Positions 21,359 to 33,098 of a stretch of 64,000 nt of DNA are shown here, piece after piece (position 1 is the stretch's first letter; every line of letters starts with the position of its first letter). Source of the DNA: Dryomyza anilis (taxonomy: Eukaryota; Arthropoda; Insecta; Diptera; Dryomyzidae). Where the stretch lies: contig OX638131.1 of assembly GCA_951804985.1 (NCBI GenBank), positions 38,409,544-38,473,543 of the forward strand. The letters are read 5' to 3'. The position numbers and the translations under genes were made by a program. The notes under the pieces were generated by a model. The model was given only the letters and a program-made list of their open reading frames with translations, did not search any database and was not told the origin of the DNA.

Positions 21359-21650
21359 AGAAATAATCATCTCAAGGTGACGTAATCAAAATAGTTATGA
21401 TAACAATACAATTCCAATAACTAGATTATTTTCCAATTGAAAGAAGCAAATTGAATTTAGAAAATTAGAAAATACAAAATTTAATAAAACCCAGTAGGGA
21501 AGATTAGTTCAAATGAAGAATTCTTGATATTTTTAAAGTTGGTGCAATGTAGTTAGTAAAAATTACAAGCATTTTAGTTGGTCGTGCTAACACTACGTGC
21601 CGAAATGTTTGAAATAGAAAAAAATGCTTTTCAAATACGATGCGACACTC
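21359..21650. other. Spacer before the nested hAT-like element
   Basis: Anonymous AT-rich sequence. Its last 8 bases CGACACTC (21643-21650) look like the left target duplication of the element that follows. Confidence 0.5.
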
Positions 21651-22395
21651 GAGAGATGTGCGCGTGCCTGTTTTTGATGGCACGGACACGCCGATAGGTG
21701 ACACGCACGAGTACGAGCCCGACGACTAAATTTAAAGGCATGCACGAGAAGCACGATAAAACACGGGATATAGAAAGACGAGCGGAAAAACACGAAATAA
21801 AGCACGGAATCACATGAAAAACTTGGCAAAACGTAAAAAAGGGACTAAAGGGACTAAAACCTTTTAGAATATCGGTTTCGGTTCCAAGATTATTAAAATA
21901 GCTGTTCCGATTCCGGTTTCAACCAAAAACCAGTTGGGAAGGTTAGATCACATGGGATATTTTATTATGATAGTTAGGATTATCAAAATTATAGTCGTTC
22001 TAAGCCGACTATTAATACCCTACACATATGTGTGGTTACCATTCAAAGTGATATATAGGTCACCAGGGTATACGAATCCTGAAAATAACTACAAACATTC
22101 AATCGCTTACAAATGGGTAGGTGTACAGAATTTAGATTTTTTTTTGTGAACCACAACATTATTATCATGTATTTGAGCATGATGTCAATATATATTTTAC
22201 CAAAAAAGTTTACATAAGCACGAATACATAAAAATTGATCTTTATATGTACATTTTATATGAGGTATTTGAACATAAGTGGTCGGATCATAGGTCACAAT
22301 GGACCGATCTGGTCAATTTTCGCACATGCAGCGTAGGTATATTAGTAATCTAAGTTATAAGTTTCATTTATCTAGCTCTTCAATTTTAAAAGTAG

Positions 22396-22618
22396 TGTTC
22401 CGATTATGAATAAGATGCACCAAATGTTTCCGCTTAATTCCGCTTAATTCCCAAATATTTTCTGATGTATAAATTTGCTACGTAAAAATTGCTGTTTCGC
22501 AGAGCTTTTATTTTCGAATATTAAAATTAATTGACATAAAAATCAACAACAAAAATTATGAACAAAAAATATTAAAGTGAATATTAATATTATTTTGTAT
22601 GAGCTGTGCGCCTCAACA
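22396..22618 (-). repeat. BEL 3' LTR
   Basis: 223 bp. On the plus strand it starts TGTTCCGATTATG and ends GCGCCTCAACA. It includes a short internal duplication TTCCGCTTAATTCCGCTTAA. Sequence is the same as 26711-26933. Confidence 0.93.
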
Positions 22619-25600
22619 TTCTCCGGCCTTGAGACCCGTATCTTCTCGGGGCTCTACGTATTCTAATGGCAAGATGCATAGTCGTTGAATTTGGCTAGTA
22701 ATAGAACTACTGCCTATCCACAGTGTCATGTAACGTACATAACCATCCGATCCGAAATGCACTGCTTCTACACGTGCAGTAGGAGGCGCTGTTTCGTCCT
22801 TTATTACCACCAAGTCACCTTCTTTAAAATTTTCTCTTGGTTTACGCCATTTTGGACGCTGTTGAAGTTCGTGTAAATAACTGTTACTCCATAACCTCCA
22901 GAACCTCTGAGTGATTTGGTGTCTTTCTTGCCAGAATTTAAGGCGATTTCGTGGAATTCCGACCGATACCTCCCAGTACTGGTACCAATGGTTCACCAAT
23001 CAGAAGATGATTTGGCGTAAGGGGTGCCAAATCAAGTGGATCAGCACTCTGTGCACACAGTGGTCTTGAATTTAAAATAGCACCAATTTCTGCCATTGCT
23101 TCAACGCTAAGCAATCGAACTCCCATAACCTTACGCAAATGATATTTTGCTGCCTTTATTGCTGCCTCCCAGAGACCACCTTGATGAGGTGCAGCCGGTG
23201 TAATGAAATGCCATTGAGTATGTCGTGAAGATAGATGCTCTTAAATATCTGAATTACGCCATGTTTGAAGCATGCGGCACAATTCTCTCTCAGCACCGAC
23301 AAAATTTGTACCATTGTAGCTCCACAGGTGTAAAAAGTGCCCATATCTTGAGGTGAACAGAATGAATGACATAATACAGGCATTAGTAAACAAATCCGAT
23401 ACAAACTCCAAGTGTACAGCCTTTGATACCATACATACGAATACCGCCTTTAATGACTGTCTTCGATCTTCCTGGGTTGTTTCGCACAAGAATAGGACCA
23501 GCATAGTCCACGCCAGCATGCAAAAATGGACGAGATGGCCGCACACGGCAAGCAGGTAAGTCCCCCATGATCTGCTCAGCCATCTTCATACTTAATCTTT
23601 TGCAAACAAGACAGTCCTTAACCAAAGTTCTTGCCAATGCTCGAACATTTATTATCCAATAGCTACGTCTTAAAGAAGTAATCAATTGCAGCGCACCACA
23701 ATGAAGCAATTTTAAATTTATATCTCTTGGTAATAACCACGATAGACTACCTTTTCCTGGTAGAATAATTGGGTTTCGCTGATCATATGATAAATCTGCA
23801 TTCTGCAAGCGACCACGCATTCGTAAAAGACCATCGTTTATTAACGAAGCCAACTCTGAAATTGCATTTGAGAGACGTTCCGTGCAAACAGAATTTTGCA
23901 GATGATTTATATCACTACTAAAGTAAAGATTCTGTTCCTGCTTGATCCAGCATGTTAGGGCCTGCCGATACTTTCTCCGTATTCAACGAAATCAGTGTTC
24001 TTTCTGACAATGGCAATTTGCAGTTTCTTCCAAACCTATGCACCCATGCTGTCACACGTATTTATTAAACGAATTAATATAAGACGCCGACGGAGTCTGT
24101 GAAGATTTCGTAATTAAATGGACTACTGCTGTATGTGATAAATCTGGGTCAGCAATAGTTTGATTAGTTGAAGCTGCTCGGCAGTATTCTTTCCGAGCTT
24201 CGATATCTACAATCGGCAAAAAATTATTGGGAAATATTGGCCAAGTTGTTTCAGATTGTTGTAGGAATTCAGGTCCGTTCCACCACAATTTAGATATAAT
24301 TAATTTCTCCATTGACATACCTCTAGATATGAGGTCTTCCAGATTTAAGGATGTTGGTACATGTCTCAATTCGCAGTTCGCTGTGTTATTCTTGATTGCT
24401 CGTACACGAGTGGCTACATATTGCTTTAGTGTACCAATTTCACGTTTCAACCAGCACAAAACAACAACTAAATCCGACCAACACGTTGCTGAGAAATCCC
24501 TGATCTGATGCTATGCTGTAAGTTCACTCATAATACGGTTCATTAGTTCTCCTAATAACTTTTCTGCACAAAGCTCGAGACGTGGTATGGTTTGCGATTG
24601 CAGAGGTGCGACTCTCGATTTAGCTAGAATTATCTTAGATGTAACTGCGATTTCCTCACCGACTACCATATATACTACGGCTCCATATGTAATCGAAGAT
24701 GCATCGGATAAGCCGTGCAGGGATATGCAAATATTATGTGAATAACCCAACCATCGAGGGATACGCAGGTTTTCGAATTGTGAAATCTGAGATGAAAGTT
24801 TTAGCCACTCAATCCTGAAACAATATGGTAATTCTGCATCCCATGCGATCTTTTCCTTCCAAACTTTTTGCAGCAACACCTTGGCATTGGCATTGAACCA
24901 TCAGGATTATATAAACGCGCTGTAACACTCATAACAAGGAGTTTAGACCAACGATGAGCTGGTGAAATATGAAGCGGTTGAACCTTGAAAGTTAGTTCAT
25001 CTGTTGACATGATCCATTTTAGACCTAACACTGATGCTTGAAGAACCGTGGCATGAAGAATCACTTCAGAATTTTCCAGAATCGGATCCAGGTACCGTTG
25101 CACACTTTTAGAGTTACAGCGCCACTTAACAAGCTCAAATCCTCCCGCGGCCAAAATATCCCGCGTCTGTTGACACAACAATAGTAATTCTTCTTCTGTG
25201 TCAGCTCCGGCCAAACTATCGTCCTTGTAAAAATTTCTAATACTGTTTGCGCTCCCAATGGCCATTTAACAGCGTTGTCATATGCACATTGTCTCATAGC
25301 TCTGATTGCATAGAACGGAGCCGATGCCATACCTAAAGTCACACCAGTAAGACAATATTCTGCTATAGATCCTAATTCATTACGCCAGAATATCCCAATG
25401 TTTATCAGAAATCTTTACCTGAGGGAACATTTGCTTTATATCCGATGTTACTCCAAAAGCACGCAAATCAATCAAGCAAATCAATAGCACACCTTGCTGT
25501 TTTGGCCCTCTCATCTGCATGTCATTCAGTGACATTCCTGTATCAGTAACACATGAGGCATCAAAAACTACACGAAATTTTTTAAGAACTGCGTGATGTG

Positions 25601-26050
25601 GAATATAATAAACAGGGCCCTCGGGATGTTGTGTCGCCGGTCGTAGCCATCCTTTCGAAAGATATTCTTTCATGAATGTAGTATTTATCAGATAAATCCG
25701 GATCTCGTTGCAGCCGACGTTCCAATTGCAAAAAACGTTGAAGAGCTATTGCTCGGTTAGATCCTAGACCTTTCCCATTTAGCCGTAGTGGAATTTGAAG
25801 TACGTAGTGACTATCTAGTTCGTTGTTTGTGGTAATATCTTTTCCCGCTATCGTCGATACTATGGCTGTATGATTTGTTATCTCACCGAAAATTAACCAT
25901 TCGATTCCTGATTACTGAGCCAACAGGCCAGATTCCATGTGACGAATACGCTCCTGAATCTGCCTTGCCCGTGCAGTGACTCCTAATATAATATCATGAT
26001 TCGGCATTGCCTGTAGTTTCTGGCGACCTTGGCTGTTATTGATCTGCGCA
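22613..26050 (-). pseudogene. Broken BEL/Pao pol gene with gag remnant
   Basis: Reading down the minus strand: 26050-25910 resembles a gag piece (ARARQIQERIRHMESG). After a stop it passes directly to an RT start-like segment (LQIPLRLNGKGLGSNRAIAL). RT follows at 25673-25380 (FRVVFDASC) and on to about 24880, with FYKDDSLAGADTEEELL where the family usually has a YVDD-type site. RNase H-like sequence with LSDASSITYGAVVY lies in 24879-24511. Integrase follows at 23853-23383 (RSYWIINVRALARTLVKDCL, FLHAGVDYAGPILV), a segment with SKAVHLEFVSDL, and a C-terminal part ending KAGEC at the 3' LTR. At least eight frame changes or stops separate these pieces. The missing gag/protease stretch suggests an internal deletion near 25.9 kb. 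Confidence 0.85.
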
Positions 26051-26164
26051 TGATTCTTTACTTTTATTATATATCCTAAAAATATGAATATTATTAATTT
26101 GATCTATGAAACTTAAAATGAATACGCATTAACTAATTCATTTACAAATAAATTCGCTGATATT

Positions 26165-26560
26165 TTAGTATTAGTCGCTCTGACTATTTATTCCATTTGT
26201 CGCACTGACATTTTATATCATTAGTCGCACTGACCATTTCTAACATTAGTCGCACTGACCATTTATAACATTAGTCGCACTGACCATTTATAACATTAGT
26301 CGCACTGACCATTTCTAACATTAGTCGCACTGACCATTTCTAACATTAGTCGCACTGACCATTTTAAACATTAGTCGCACTGACCATTTCGCACTGACTA
26401 ATACATATTCGCTCTAGTTTGTTAGTCGCACTGACTCATCTTTAAATAAAGTTAAATATTCTTAGTCGCGCTGACTAATGCTTTAAAAGAGTTAATTATG
26501 CATAGTCGCACTGACTAATAATCCATTTAGATAATGCCGATATATAAAAACATTTTAGTT
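26165..26560 (-). repeat. 25-bp repeat array in the BEL 5' leader
   Basis: About eight close copies and several looser copies of a 25-bp unit (TAACATTAGTCGCACTGACCATTTC on the plus strand, shown here only as the core TTAGTCGCACTGACC), lying between the 5' LTR and the coding remnant. Flanking diverged units read TAGTCGCACTGACTAA, in which TTAGTC and GACTAA are inverted around GCACT, so the core is an imperfect palindrome. Position and design recall protein-binding arrays in retrotransposon leaders, such as the gypsy insulator, but the motif is different. Confidence 0.9.
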
Positions 26561-26710
26561 GCACTGACTAAAAATATTTAATATGCTCTGATTTGCAGAC
26601 AATTTATTTAATCCGTATGCTCATATAAATACTACAATATATATTTACAGATAAAAATTAGGATACGCTCACCAAATATGCGGTTCAAAACAATGACTCG
26701 AAGGACCAAA

Positions 26711-26933
26711 TGTTCCGATTATGAATAAGATGCACCAAATGTTTCCGCTTAATTCCGCTTAATTCCCAAATATTTTCTGATGTATAAATTTGCTACGTAA
26801 AAATTGCTGTTTCGCAGAGCTTTTATTTTCGAATATTAAAATTAATTGACATAAAAATCAACAACAAAAATTATGAACAAAAAATATTAAAGTGAATATT
26901 AATATTATTTTGTATGAGCTGTGCGCCTCAACA
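26711..26933 (-). repeat. BEL 5' LTR
   Basis: 223 bp, same sequence as 22396-22618. The primer-site-like TTTGGTCCTTCGAG adjoins it in element sense (plus-strand 26697-26710). Confidence 0.93.
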
Positions 26934-27160
26934 AGTAGTATGGATTTCAACAGACAGACAGACGGACAGACGGACATCGCTAAATCGACTCAGGAGATCA
27001 TGCTGATCAAGAATATATATACTTTTCCATACCGGAGATGCTTCCTTCTTGGTGTTACAAACGGCGTACCAAACTGAATATACCCTTTCACTCTTAGTGT
27101 AGGGTATAAAAATATATGGGTTCCGATTCCGTTCCAAGATTTAAAAATAGCAGTTACGGT

Positions 27161-27341
27161 AGCCGCGGTAGCTCAGTGGTTAGTGCGTTGGACTGCGAGC
27201 CGAAAGGTACCCGGTTCAAGCCTGGACTGGAGCTAACCACATCTTTTCTTAGAAACATTTTTCTATGCCGCGCTACCTCTCGTCAGTAAATGGTAAACCT
27301 TTTACTGACGAACTGTAGTGCCAAACTATTATTATTATTAT
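27161..27341 (+). mobile_element. tRNA-derived SINE, internally deleted copy
   Basis: Starts AGCCGCGGTAGCTCAGTGG, with the A box and B box (GGTTCAAGCCTGG), and ends in (ATT)n. It lacks about 110 bp of the body, including the CCGCCGTTCGGATTC part. The flanking AGTTACGGT is repeated after it as AGTTATGGT. Confidence 0.9.
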
Positions 27342-27350
27342 AGTTATGGT

Positions 27351-27640
27351 AGACGCGGTAGCTCAGTGGTTAGTGCGTTGGACTGCGAGCCGAAAGGTCC
27401 CCGGTTCAAACCTGGACTGGAGCTAACAACATCTTTTCTTAGAAACATTTTTCTATACCGCGCTGCCTCTCGGCAGTAAATAGCAAACCTCCGAGAGTAA
27501 AAACATCCCGCCGTTCGGATTCGGCAATAAACTGTAGGTCCCACCACTTTGAGTACAAATATAACACGCACAGCTCAAAATGGTGAGTGAGCTCGGCCTA
27601 AGTTCTTATAGAACTGTAGTGCCAAACTATTATTATTATA
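27351..27640 (+). mobile_element. tRNA-derived SINE, full-length copy in tandem
   Basis: Starts AGACGCGGTAGCTCAG and ends TATTATTATTATAG, 290 bp, followed by AGTTACGGT. Together with the preceding copy it forms a head-to-tail pair sharing one target word (three copies of AGTTAYGGT), so the second SINE used the same target site or the pair arose by unequal exchange. Confidence 0.9.
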
Positions 27641-28078
27641 GTTACGGTTCCGATTCCGGTTCCAACAAAAAAAAAGTATGGGTTCCGATTCCACAAAATT
27701 TTATAAATTGGTACTGGTTCTTTACGGTCCCCTATTATAAAAAAATAACTTTGGTACTGTTTTATTCTCTGAATCGGAACCTGTCGGTGACCGCAAAGAA
27801 CTTGTATCGGAACTGTTACGAAAAAAATGTGTGGAACCGACACCGATATTCCAAAGTGTGTTTGTCCCTGGTTGAAATACCACGATAATTTTATTTTTTG
27901 ATGCGGGAAGAAAAGGGTTTCTTAAATTGGAGTAGAAACTAAAAGAAAAATCTTGAATGGGCGCGTGCCTGATTTTAGAGGCACGGACACGCACGGGCAC
28001 GGCACGCGTCCATCTCTACTACACTCAATAGAAAAAGTCCCATTTAGTAGGACCGCAGAATTTATGGTTCGTGTATAA

Positions 28079-29228
28079 ATCGTTTTTATACCCTACACCT
28101 ATGAGGTACAGGGTATATTAACTTTGTGCATATATTATAACGCCCCTTAGGAGGCGTGTCCGGTATGGAAAAGTATATATATTCTTGATCAGCATCACTA
28201 CCCGAGTCCGTTTAGCCATGTCCGTCTGTCTGTCCGTCTTGCTGTATTGCTGTCCAAATACAGAATAAATTGAGAAATACTGATCAGAATGCGATGAAAT
28301 TTCGTCTCAATATATTTTAGCCAAAAGTAGGTGCTGAGTTTGAAATTGAACCAAATCGGTCAACGGACACGCCCACCTCCCATACAAGTAACTTTTATAT
28401 AACTCTTTCGGAACTAATAACTCGAAAAGTATTCAAGATATAGTTATAAAATTTAAAACGTATTATTAGAATTTACCTAAGAATATGTGGTGATACGCCC
28501 ACATATTCTGCGAGATGTTTGTCTTAAAGATCTAAATAATTTGTAAATAACTGGATATTTAGGGCTGTGATATTTCTGGTAATCATCTTTCTTTTTTTAG
28601 TGTATGCTCCATAGTGAAACTATTTTTAGTATAGAAGAAAATCATTAAAAACATAATATTTATACCGTTATATTCAATACTATTTAAATTATTAAATTAA
28701 AGGTACTGAAGTTTTCAAACACTATCAAAGAAAACTTTTATTTACGGATCAAATTTCTACTATGAAAACCCGGGAAATAATGAAAATAAAGTGGGCGACT
28801 CACGCCCATTTTTGGACCACATATTTATAGGTGAATTCTAACAATACGTTTTAAATTTTATAACTATACCTTGAATATTTTTCGAGTTATTAGTTCCGAA
28901 AGAGTTATATAAAAGTGACTTGTATGGGAGGTGGGCGTGTCCGTTGACCGATTTGGCTCATTTTCAAACTCAGTTCCTACTTTTGGCTAAAATATATTGA
29001 GACGAAATTTCATCGTATTGTGATCAGTATTTCTCAAGTTATTCTGTATTCGGACAGCAAGACGGACAGACAGACAGACAGACGGACGTGGCTAAACGGA
29101 CTCGGGTAGTGATGCTGATCAAGAATATATATACTTTTCCATACCGGACACGCCTCCTAAGGGGCGTTACAATATATGCACAAAGTTAATATACCCTGTA
29201 CCTCATAGGTGTAGGGTATAAAAACGAT
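28079..29228. mobile_element. Large foldback element with arms of about 430 bp
   Basis: The left arm (28079 to about 28510) and right arm (about 28790 to 29228) are inverted copies. The outer ends are ATCGTTTTTATACCCTACAC against GTGTAGGGTATAAAAACGAT; further in are GGAGGCGTGTCCGGTATGG against CCATACCGGACACGCCTCC, and GGACACGCCCACCTCCCATA against its complement. The loop is about 280 bp. The ends resemble those of the GGGTATA repeats, so this is probably an inverted dimer-like relative. There is no coding frame. Confidence 0.88.
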
Positions 29229-31413
29229 AATTGTTAAAGGAGGTCAGTGGGGTTTATGAATCTCGAAAAAAAAATATTAACATGTGATAATTTACTTTCA
29301 GTTGACTACAGAATTTCGGCACCGAAAGTCGGTTAGTAAAAAACGTTTTTATATTTTACCATTAAATAAAGATGGTAGTTAGAAGTCTCCCATAGATTTT
29401 AGTCTTATCTAAGGTATATGTAAAAGAATAAAATATAAAAGAAAATATATTTGCTGCTAAAACCAAAAATATTGCCCTACCCAACATTTCGGTTGTGTTT
29501 ATTAAATTTAATAAAAATATTTAATAATTCGAACTCTTGTGCAAATCATTTATAGCGCATATAAATTGTGCACAAAGCCATGTCGTTGTCCTTCGCTGTT
29601 TTAGAGGCATAAACAAAACATGCAAATCAAAAAAAAAAAAAAATAAACAACCAAGCAACTCTCCACTCGGTCGTCCGTAATTTTTACGATCAAAAAGGAA
29701 TTTTCATAATCAACTTTTGATGGGCAAAAGGGACTCGCCATGGCCAGAGTCGACTTAAACGTTGTGCTTATTCTACTTCTTTTTATTGTAGTAGTTGTTG
29801 TTATTGTTGTTGTTATTGTTGGCATGAACATGTCCCAAGTAATTTCACTGTCAATTTTACTATTTTACGATTTGCAACATAAAAATGTTTTGCCATATGC
29901 AAAAAATGAGATCCTTTTGTGGCTCAAACAGTTTTGCTGTTTATTTCTTTGTGAAATATTTCCGCTGGCCATGCTGAATATGAGAAAATCTTTGGCATGC
30001 GACAAAAAGGGCGAAAAGTGTCAGCACCAGCAGCAGCAGAAGAAGGAACTGCTGTTGCGACCAGGCGACACATTTCAACATAATCTCTTTGTCTTGCCCA
30101 CGACAAGGCGTGAGTTAATATTTGTCTTTTATTTCAGTTTAGTGGATTTTAATACGCGTACTATATGCGCGAAAATTTGTCTATTAAAGTCACCATGTTT
30201 TATGAGGGCGACGTCAGTATTTAATAATCGTTTTTATGCTTCTTTCTAACAATAATGTTACGCATACGTCAGGCGGTACGTCACATAAACCGATAGAAAT
30301 TTCTTTTAAACATTTAGAACTAAGTTTGCGCAATCGACTTCTATCTACAGGGTCTAGGAGATACTGATAAATCGTCTTTTGGCATGAGGTTGAACGAACC
30401 AAAGTTTCATTATGGCAACCGCATTACATTTGCTATAACCTAAAGTCATTAAAACTATAAAATTCTAAGAAGTTTTATATTTCAATCGATTTGGAGGATA
30501 CCACAACATCATGCACTTCATTATGACAAACGAATACAGAGGTTACCACAACTGAATAAGTTGGTCAAGCAATTTTATGGTTGCGGCAACAAATCACTTT
30601 GTGTATAACTATCCAGCCTGCTATGTCATGGAGACCTTTGATTTTTCCAAGTTTTCTGGAACTTAATTCGATAAATATTCGATAAACATACAAGAAAACT
30701 CCTAGTATTTTTTAAATATGATAAGAGTAGTGAATATTGTGATTTTTACAGTGAATCCGCAGGAAACACCATGAGTTGCAACAAAACTATTGGCTTATTT
30801 TGAAATTTGTCTAATTTGGCAGAGGTCCTGTTAACTCCTATACAAGGAATCACCTAAAAATAATACTCTGTTGTATGTTTTCCATTTTCTCATATACTAT
30901 AAGAAAAAATATCAATTCATGGGATCCAAAATTATTAACACGAAGAAGTGTTAAAACGGACTTTGTTCATCTACGAAAAAAATTCAATACGTTGTACAAT
31001 TTTGCAGTCGAAGGCTTTATAAAATCAATATCGATTTGTAACAAAAACACTGCTTTAAAAAAAAAGATTCCTTTTATTTCAATTCAAATTACTCCACAAT
31101 TCAAATTATTCCTCAACTGTCTTCATATTTTTAAATGTTTAATTGAAGTTTGCTATAAGTAATTGTAAGTTAGAGTGATGTTTCCCAGCAATATTTATCG
31201 TATTTATAGCATATTTGAAAGATGTTTGTTTCAAATACGATTTGCAGGTAAATAAATGTTTAGGACTGTAACATTTTCGTTAAATTTCTTAGTGGAACAT
31301 CAGAAGTATTTATTGTATACTCTATAGAAGCTTTATCTGTCACTAATTAACCCTTTCAGTAATTTTTTACCATATGGTAAAAACTTTTCAAAGACATTTT
31401 TAAAATATTCTTT
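29229..31413. other. Intergenic DNA, probably single-copy
   Basis: Contains (TTG)n-type and (CAG)n-type short runs at 29.78-29.82 and 30.03 kb. A 169-codon open frame at 29740-30249 has a hydrophobic low-complexity start and a Gln run, but no recognisable domain. No gene is claimed. Confidence 0.45.
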
Positions 31414-31539
31414 GCAATAATGTTTCGACAGAAATAATTTAACTCATAGTTAACTTGTTGGTAAATACATTTAGTTTAGATTATCTCTTTATCAACTAAA
31501 TTTATTTACCAACACATATTTCTGTCGAAGTATTATAGC
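31414..31539. other. 126-nt hairpin
   Basis: AATAATGTTTCGACAGAAAT near 31416-31435 pairs with ATTTCTGTCGAAGTATTAT (31518-31536), and TTGGTAAATACATTTAGTT near 31458 pairs with AACTAAATTTATTTACCAA. The pairing is imperfect, with unequal spacers. It could be a small MITE or a structured RNA. Confidence 0.65.
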
Positions 31540-31652
31540 AATGAACTGTGAGGTGATATTTTGTGCAAAATAAGAACAATTTAATATTCAGATTTTAAAC
31601 CGTTTTTAGTATTTTTTATATTTAAAATATATTACAACTTATACTTGTGTAT

Positions 31653-31738
31653 TTATGTTTCTATGTAAAGATGTTGTTAGCCTCAGTCCAGGCTTGAACC
31701 GGGGACCTTTCAGTTCGCAGTCCAACGCACTAACCACT
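31653..31738 (-). mobile_element. SINE head fragment
   Basis: Only the tRNA-like head of the SINE family remains, on the minus strand (CCAGGCTTGAACCGGGGACC gives the B box). The body and tail are missing. Confidence 0.8.
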
Positions 31739-32513
31739 TCCGATGACATACGTTTTCCAAAATATCATTGACATCAGTTTTTCAATGAATTTTTATTAGT
31801 TTTGTAGTTATAGTAGAAAATATATTAAACATAATATTTGTAGATTTTGTCAAGCTTTCAAATAAAAATGCAATAATGCTGGATACTGACCACAGACCCG
31901 TCTTAATTTCGATGAAATATTTGTGAAATGTAGCTACAACATGGCCTTGTTATAGGAAGAGGTAAATAAAGACCTCATGCAGACCGTTAGACGTATCACT
32001 TAATTGGAGAATTTTGAACGGAACCAAATTCTTAAATTGAAGACCAGTTCAGTGATAGGTCTAAGGGTCCCATGTCGTAGAAAATCAGTTCAGTAATAAG
32101 TCTAAAGGGTAAAGTTAATAATTGGTTTCATATAAAGGCACAGGAATGAATCATAATATTTTCCCATAGATTTACGACTGCAGTTTTCATAATCTGAATA
32201 ATAGTTTAGGAGTTGCTCTGGGTCACTCTTGGGAACAGGAATTTCAAAGAGAATTTTGAAACCCCAGCCAATATCACTTATAATCATTTCACAACAAAAT
32301 TTAATGAAATCACATTTAAAACAAAACATAATTTTATTGACAACTAAATAAGAGATAGAACTAAATATCAAGGAAAATATATGTATGTTGTTTTTACATA
32401 AAAATCGGTAAATAAATGTATGAGTTGAGCGTACAATATTCTCATACAATTTTTGCGAAAATTTGGACTATTTACGGGATTTCCACAAATTACGAGTTTT
32501 GCGCGCTTGGTAT
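31739..32513. other. AT-rich spacer
   Basis: No supported feature between the SINE fragment and the solo LTR. Confidence 0.4.
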
Positions 32514-32886
32514 TGTTACGAAAATTCAGTTTTACGTTAAACTGTTCTACAAGTTCGTATCTCTGAATTGTGTACAAAATAAAAACACTCTAATGTTTGG
32601 TTTAAATTACAACAATTATCTATATTAATTCAATTTAACTAACAACTCTACTAATTATAAATTCTAACAACTACTGCCTGTCCACAATTGAATGCTATTT
32701 ACATCTCATTCGCGCTCATGTGTTTTAATGCGCTGATCTTCTATCTCTTTCTCGCACATTGCCTCTATTTGCTGAGTGATCTTCCGTTTCTTTCTAATAC
32801 ATTGCTTAGTGCGCTAAATTGCTTTGCGTCTTCTTTTTTCTTGTTTATTGCTTGCGCTATATGTCAAATTATCTCTTTTCGTAACA
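32514..32886 (-). mobile_element. Solo LTR, minus orientation
   Basis: Bounded by TGTTACGAAAATTCAG and CTCTTTTCGTAACA, in reverse orientation to the copy at 39641-40039. Both share the ACTGTTCTACAAGTTCGTATC stretch near one end. No internal retroviral-type region adjoins it. It is a Ty3/gypsy-style LTR by its terminal TGTTACG...CGTAACA pattern; the family is not assigned. Confidence 0.7.
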
Positions 32887-33098
32887 ATATGAATCCCCTT
32901 TTTATGTTATTTAGCTCTTAATAATCAGGAAATATCCGATTAAAATGATATATTGTAAGAAGAGAGAGTCGAATTTATTTGTTTGTGGGACAACATACTA
33001 CATTGGGTCCTGCTCGCATTAAAATCAACTCTATTTAGATCGATCTGGATATTATCATCCGATTAGAATATCTTAATCTTTCGAATAAAACTAAGGTG

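Larger units (their letters stand above)
22396..26933 (-). mobile_element. BEL/Pao retrotransposon with decayed coding region
   Basis: A 4538-bp element on the minus strand. Two 223-bp LTRs (22396-22618 and 26711-26933) appear identical and are bounded by TG...CA. Target duplication AGTAG lies at 22391-22395 and 26934-26938. In element sense the 5' LTR is followed by TTTGGTCCTTCGAGTC, a BEL-type primer site, and the 3' LTR is preceded by AAGGCCGGAGAA, a polypurine tract. The internal region is about 4.1 kb, short for BEL, with most of gag and the protease missing. Despite many frame breaks the LTRs are identical, so this copy was probably mobilised recently by enzymes of another copy. Confidence 0.92.
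21925..27112 (+). repeat. GGGTATA repeat, copy B, split by a BEL element
   Basis: The left part 21925-22395 and the right part 26934-27112 together match copy A. The break falls at TTTTAAAAGTAG, where the BEL element has duplicated AGTAG. This copy lies inside the hAT-like element. Confidence 0.85.
21651..28018. mobile_element. hAT-like non-autonomous element split by nested insertions
   Basis: The left end GAGAGATGTGCGCGTGCC starts at 21651 and the right end CACGCGTCCATCTCTA stops at 28018, with inverted AGAGATG termini. Flanking 8-mers CGACACTC (21643-21650) and CTACACTC (28019-28026) match at 7 of 8 positions, as expected for hAT elements. Family sequence (CGGTTCCGATTCCGG, GCACGGACACGCACGGGCACG) is found at 21.65-21.92, 27.11-27.16 and 27.64-28.02 kb; everything between is inserted: GGGTATA repeat copy B holding a BEL element, then two SINEs. 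Related copies are at 42582-44652 and 47155-47750. No transposase frame is seen. Confidence 0.75.

Noticed and set aside
26165..26560. CRISPR-like array of short regular repeats
   Set aside because: Eukaryotic context, direct tandem units without unique spacers, and located in a retrotransposon leader.
27344..27571. 75-codon minus-strand protein
   Set aside because: It is the reverse strand of a SINE copy.
29740..30249. 169-codon membrane-like protein
   Set aside because: The hydrophobic start is a (GTT)n-type simple repeat and the rest has no domain; no splice or promoter evidence.
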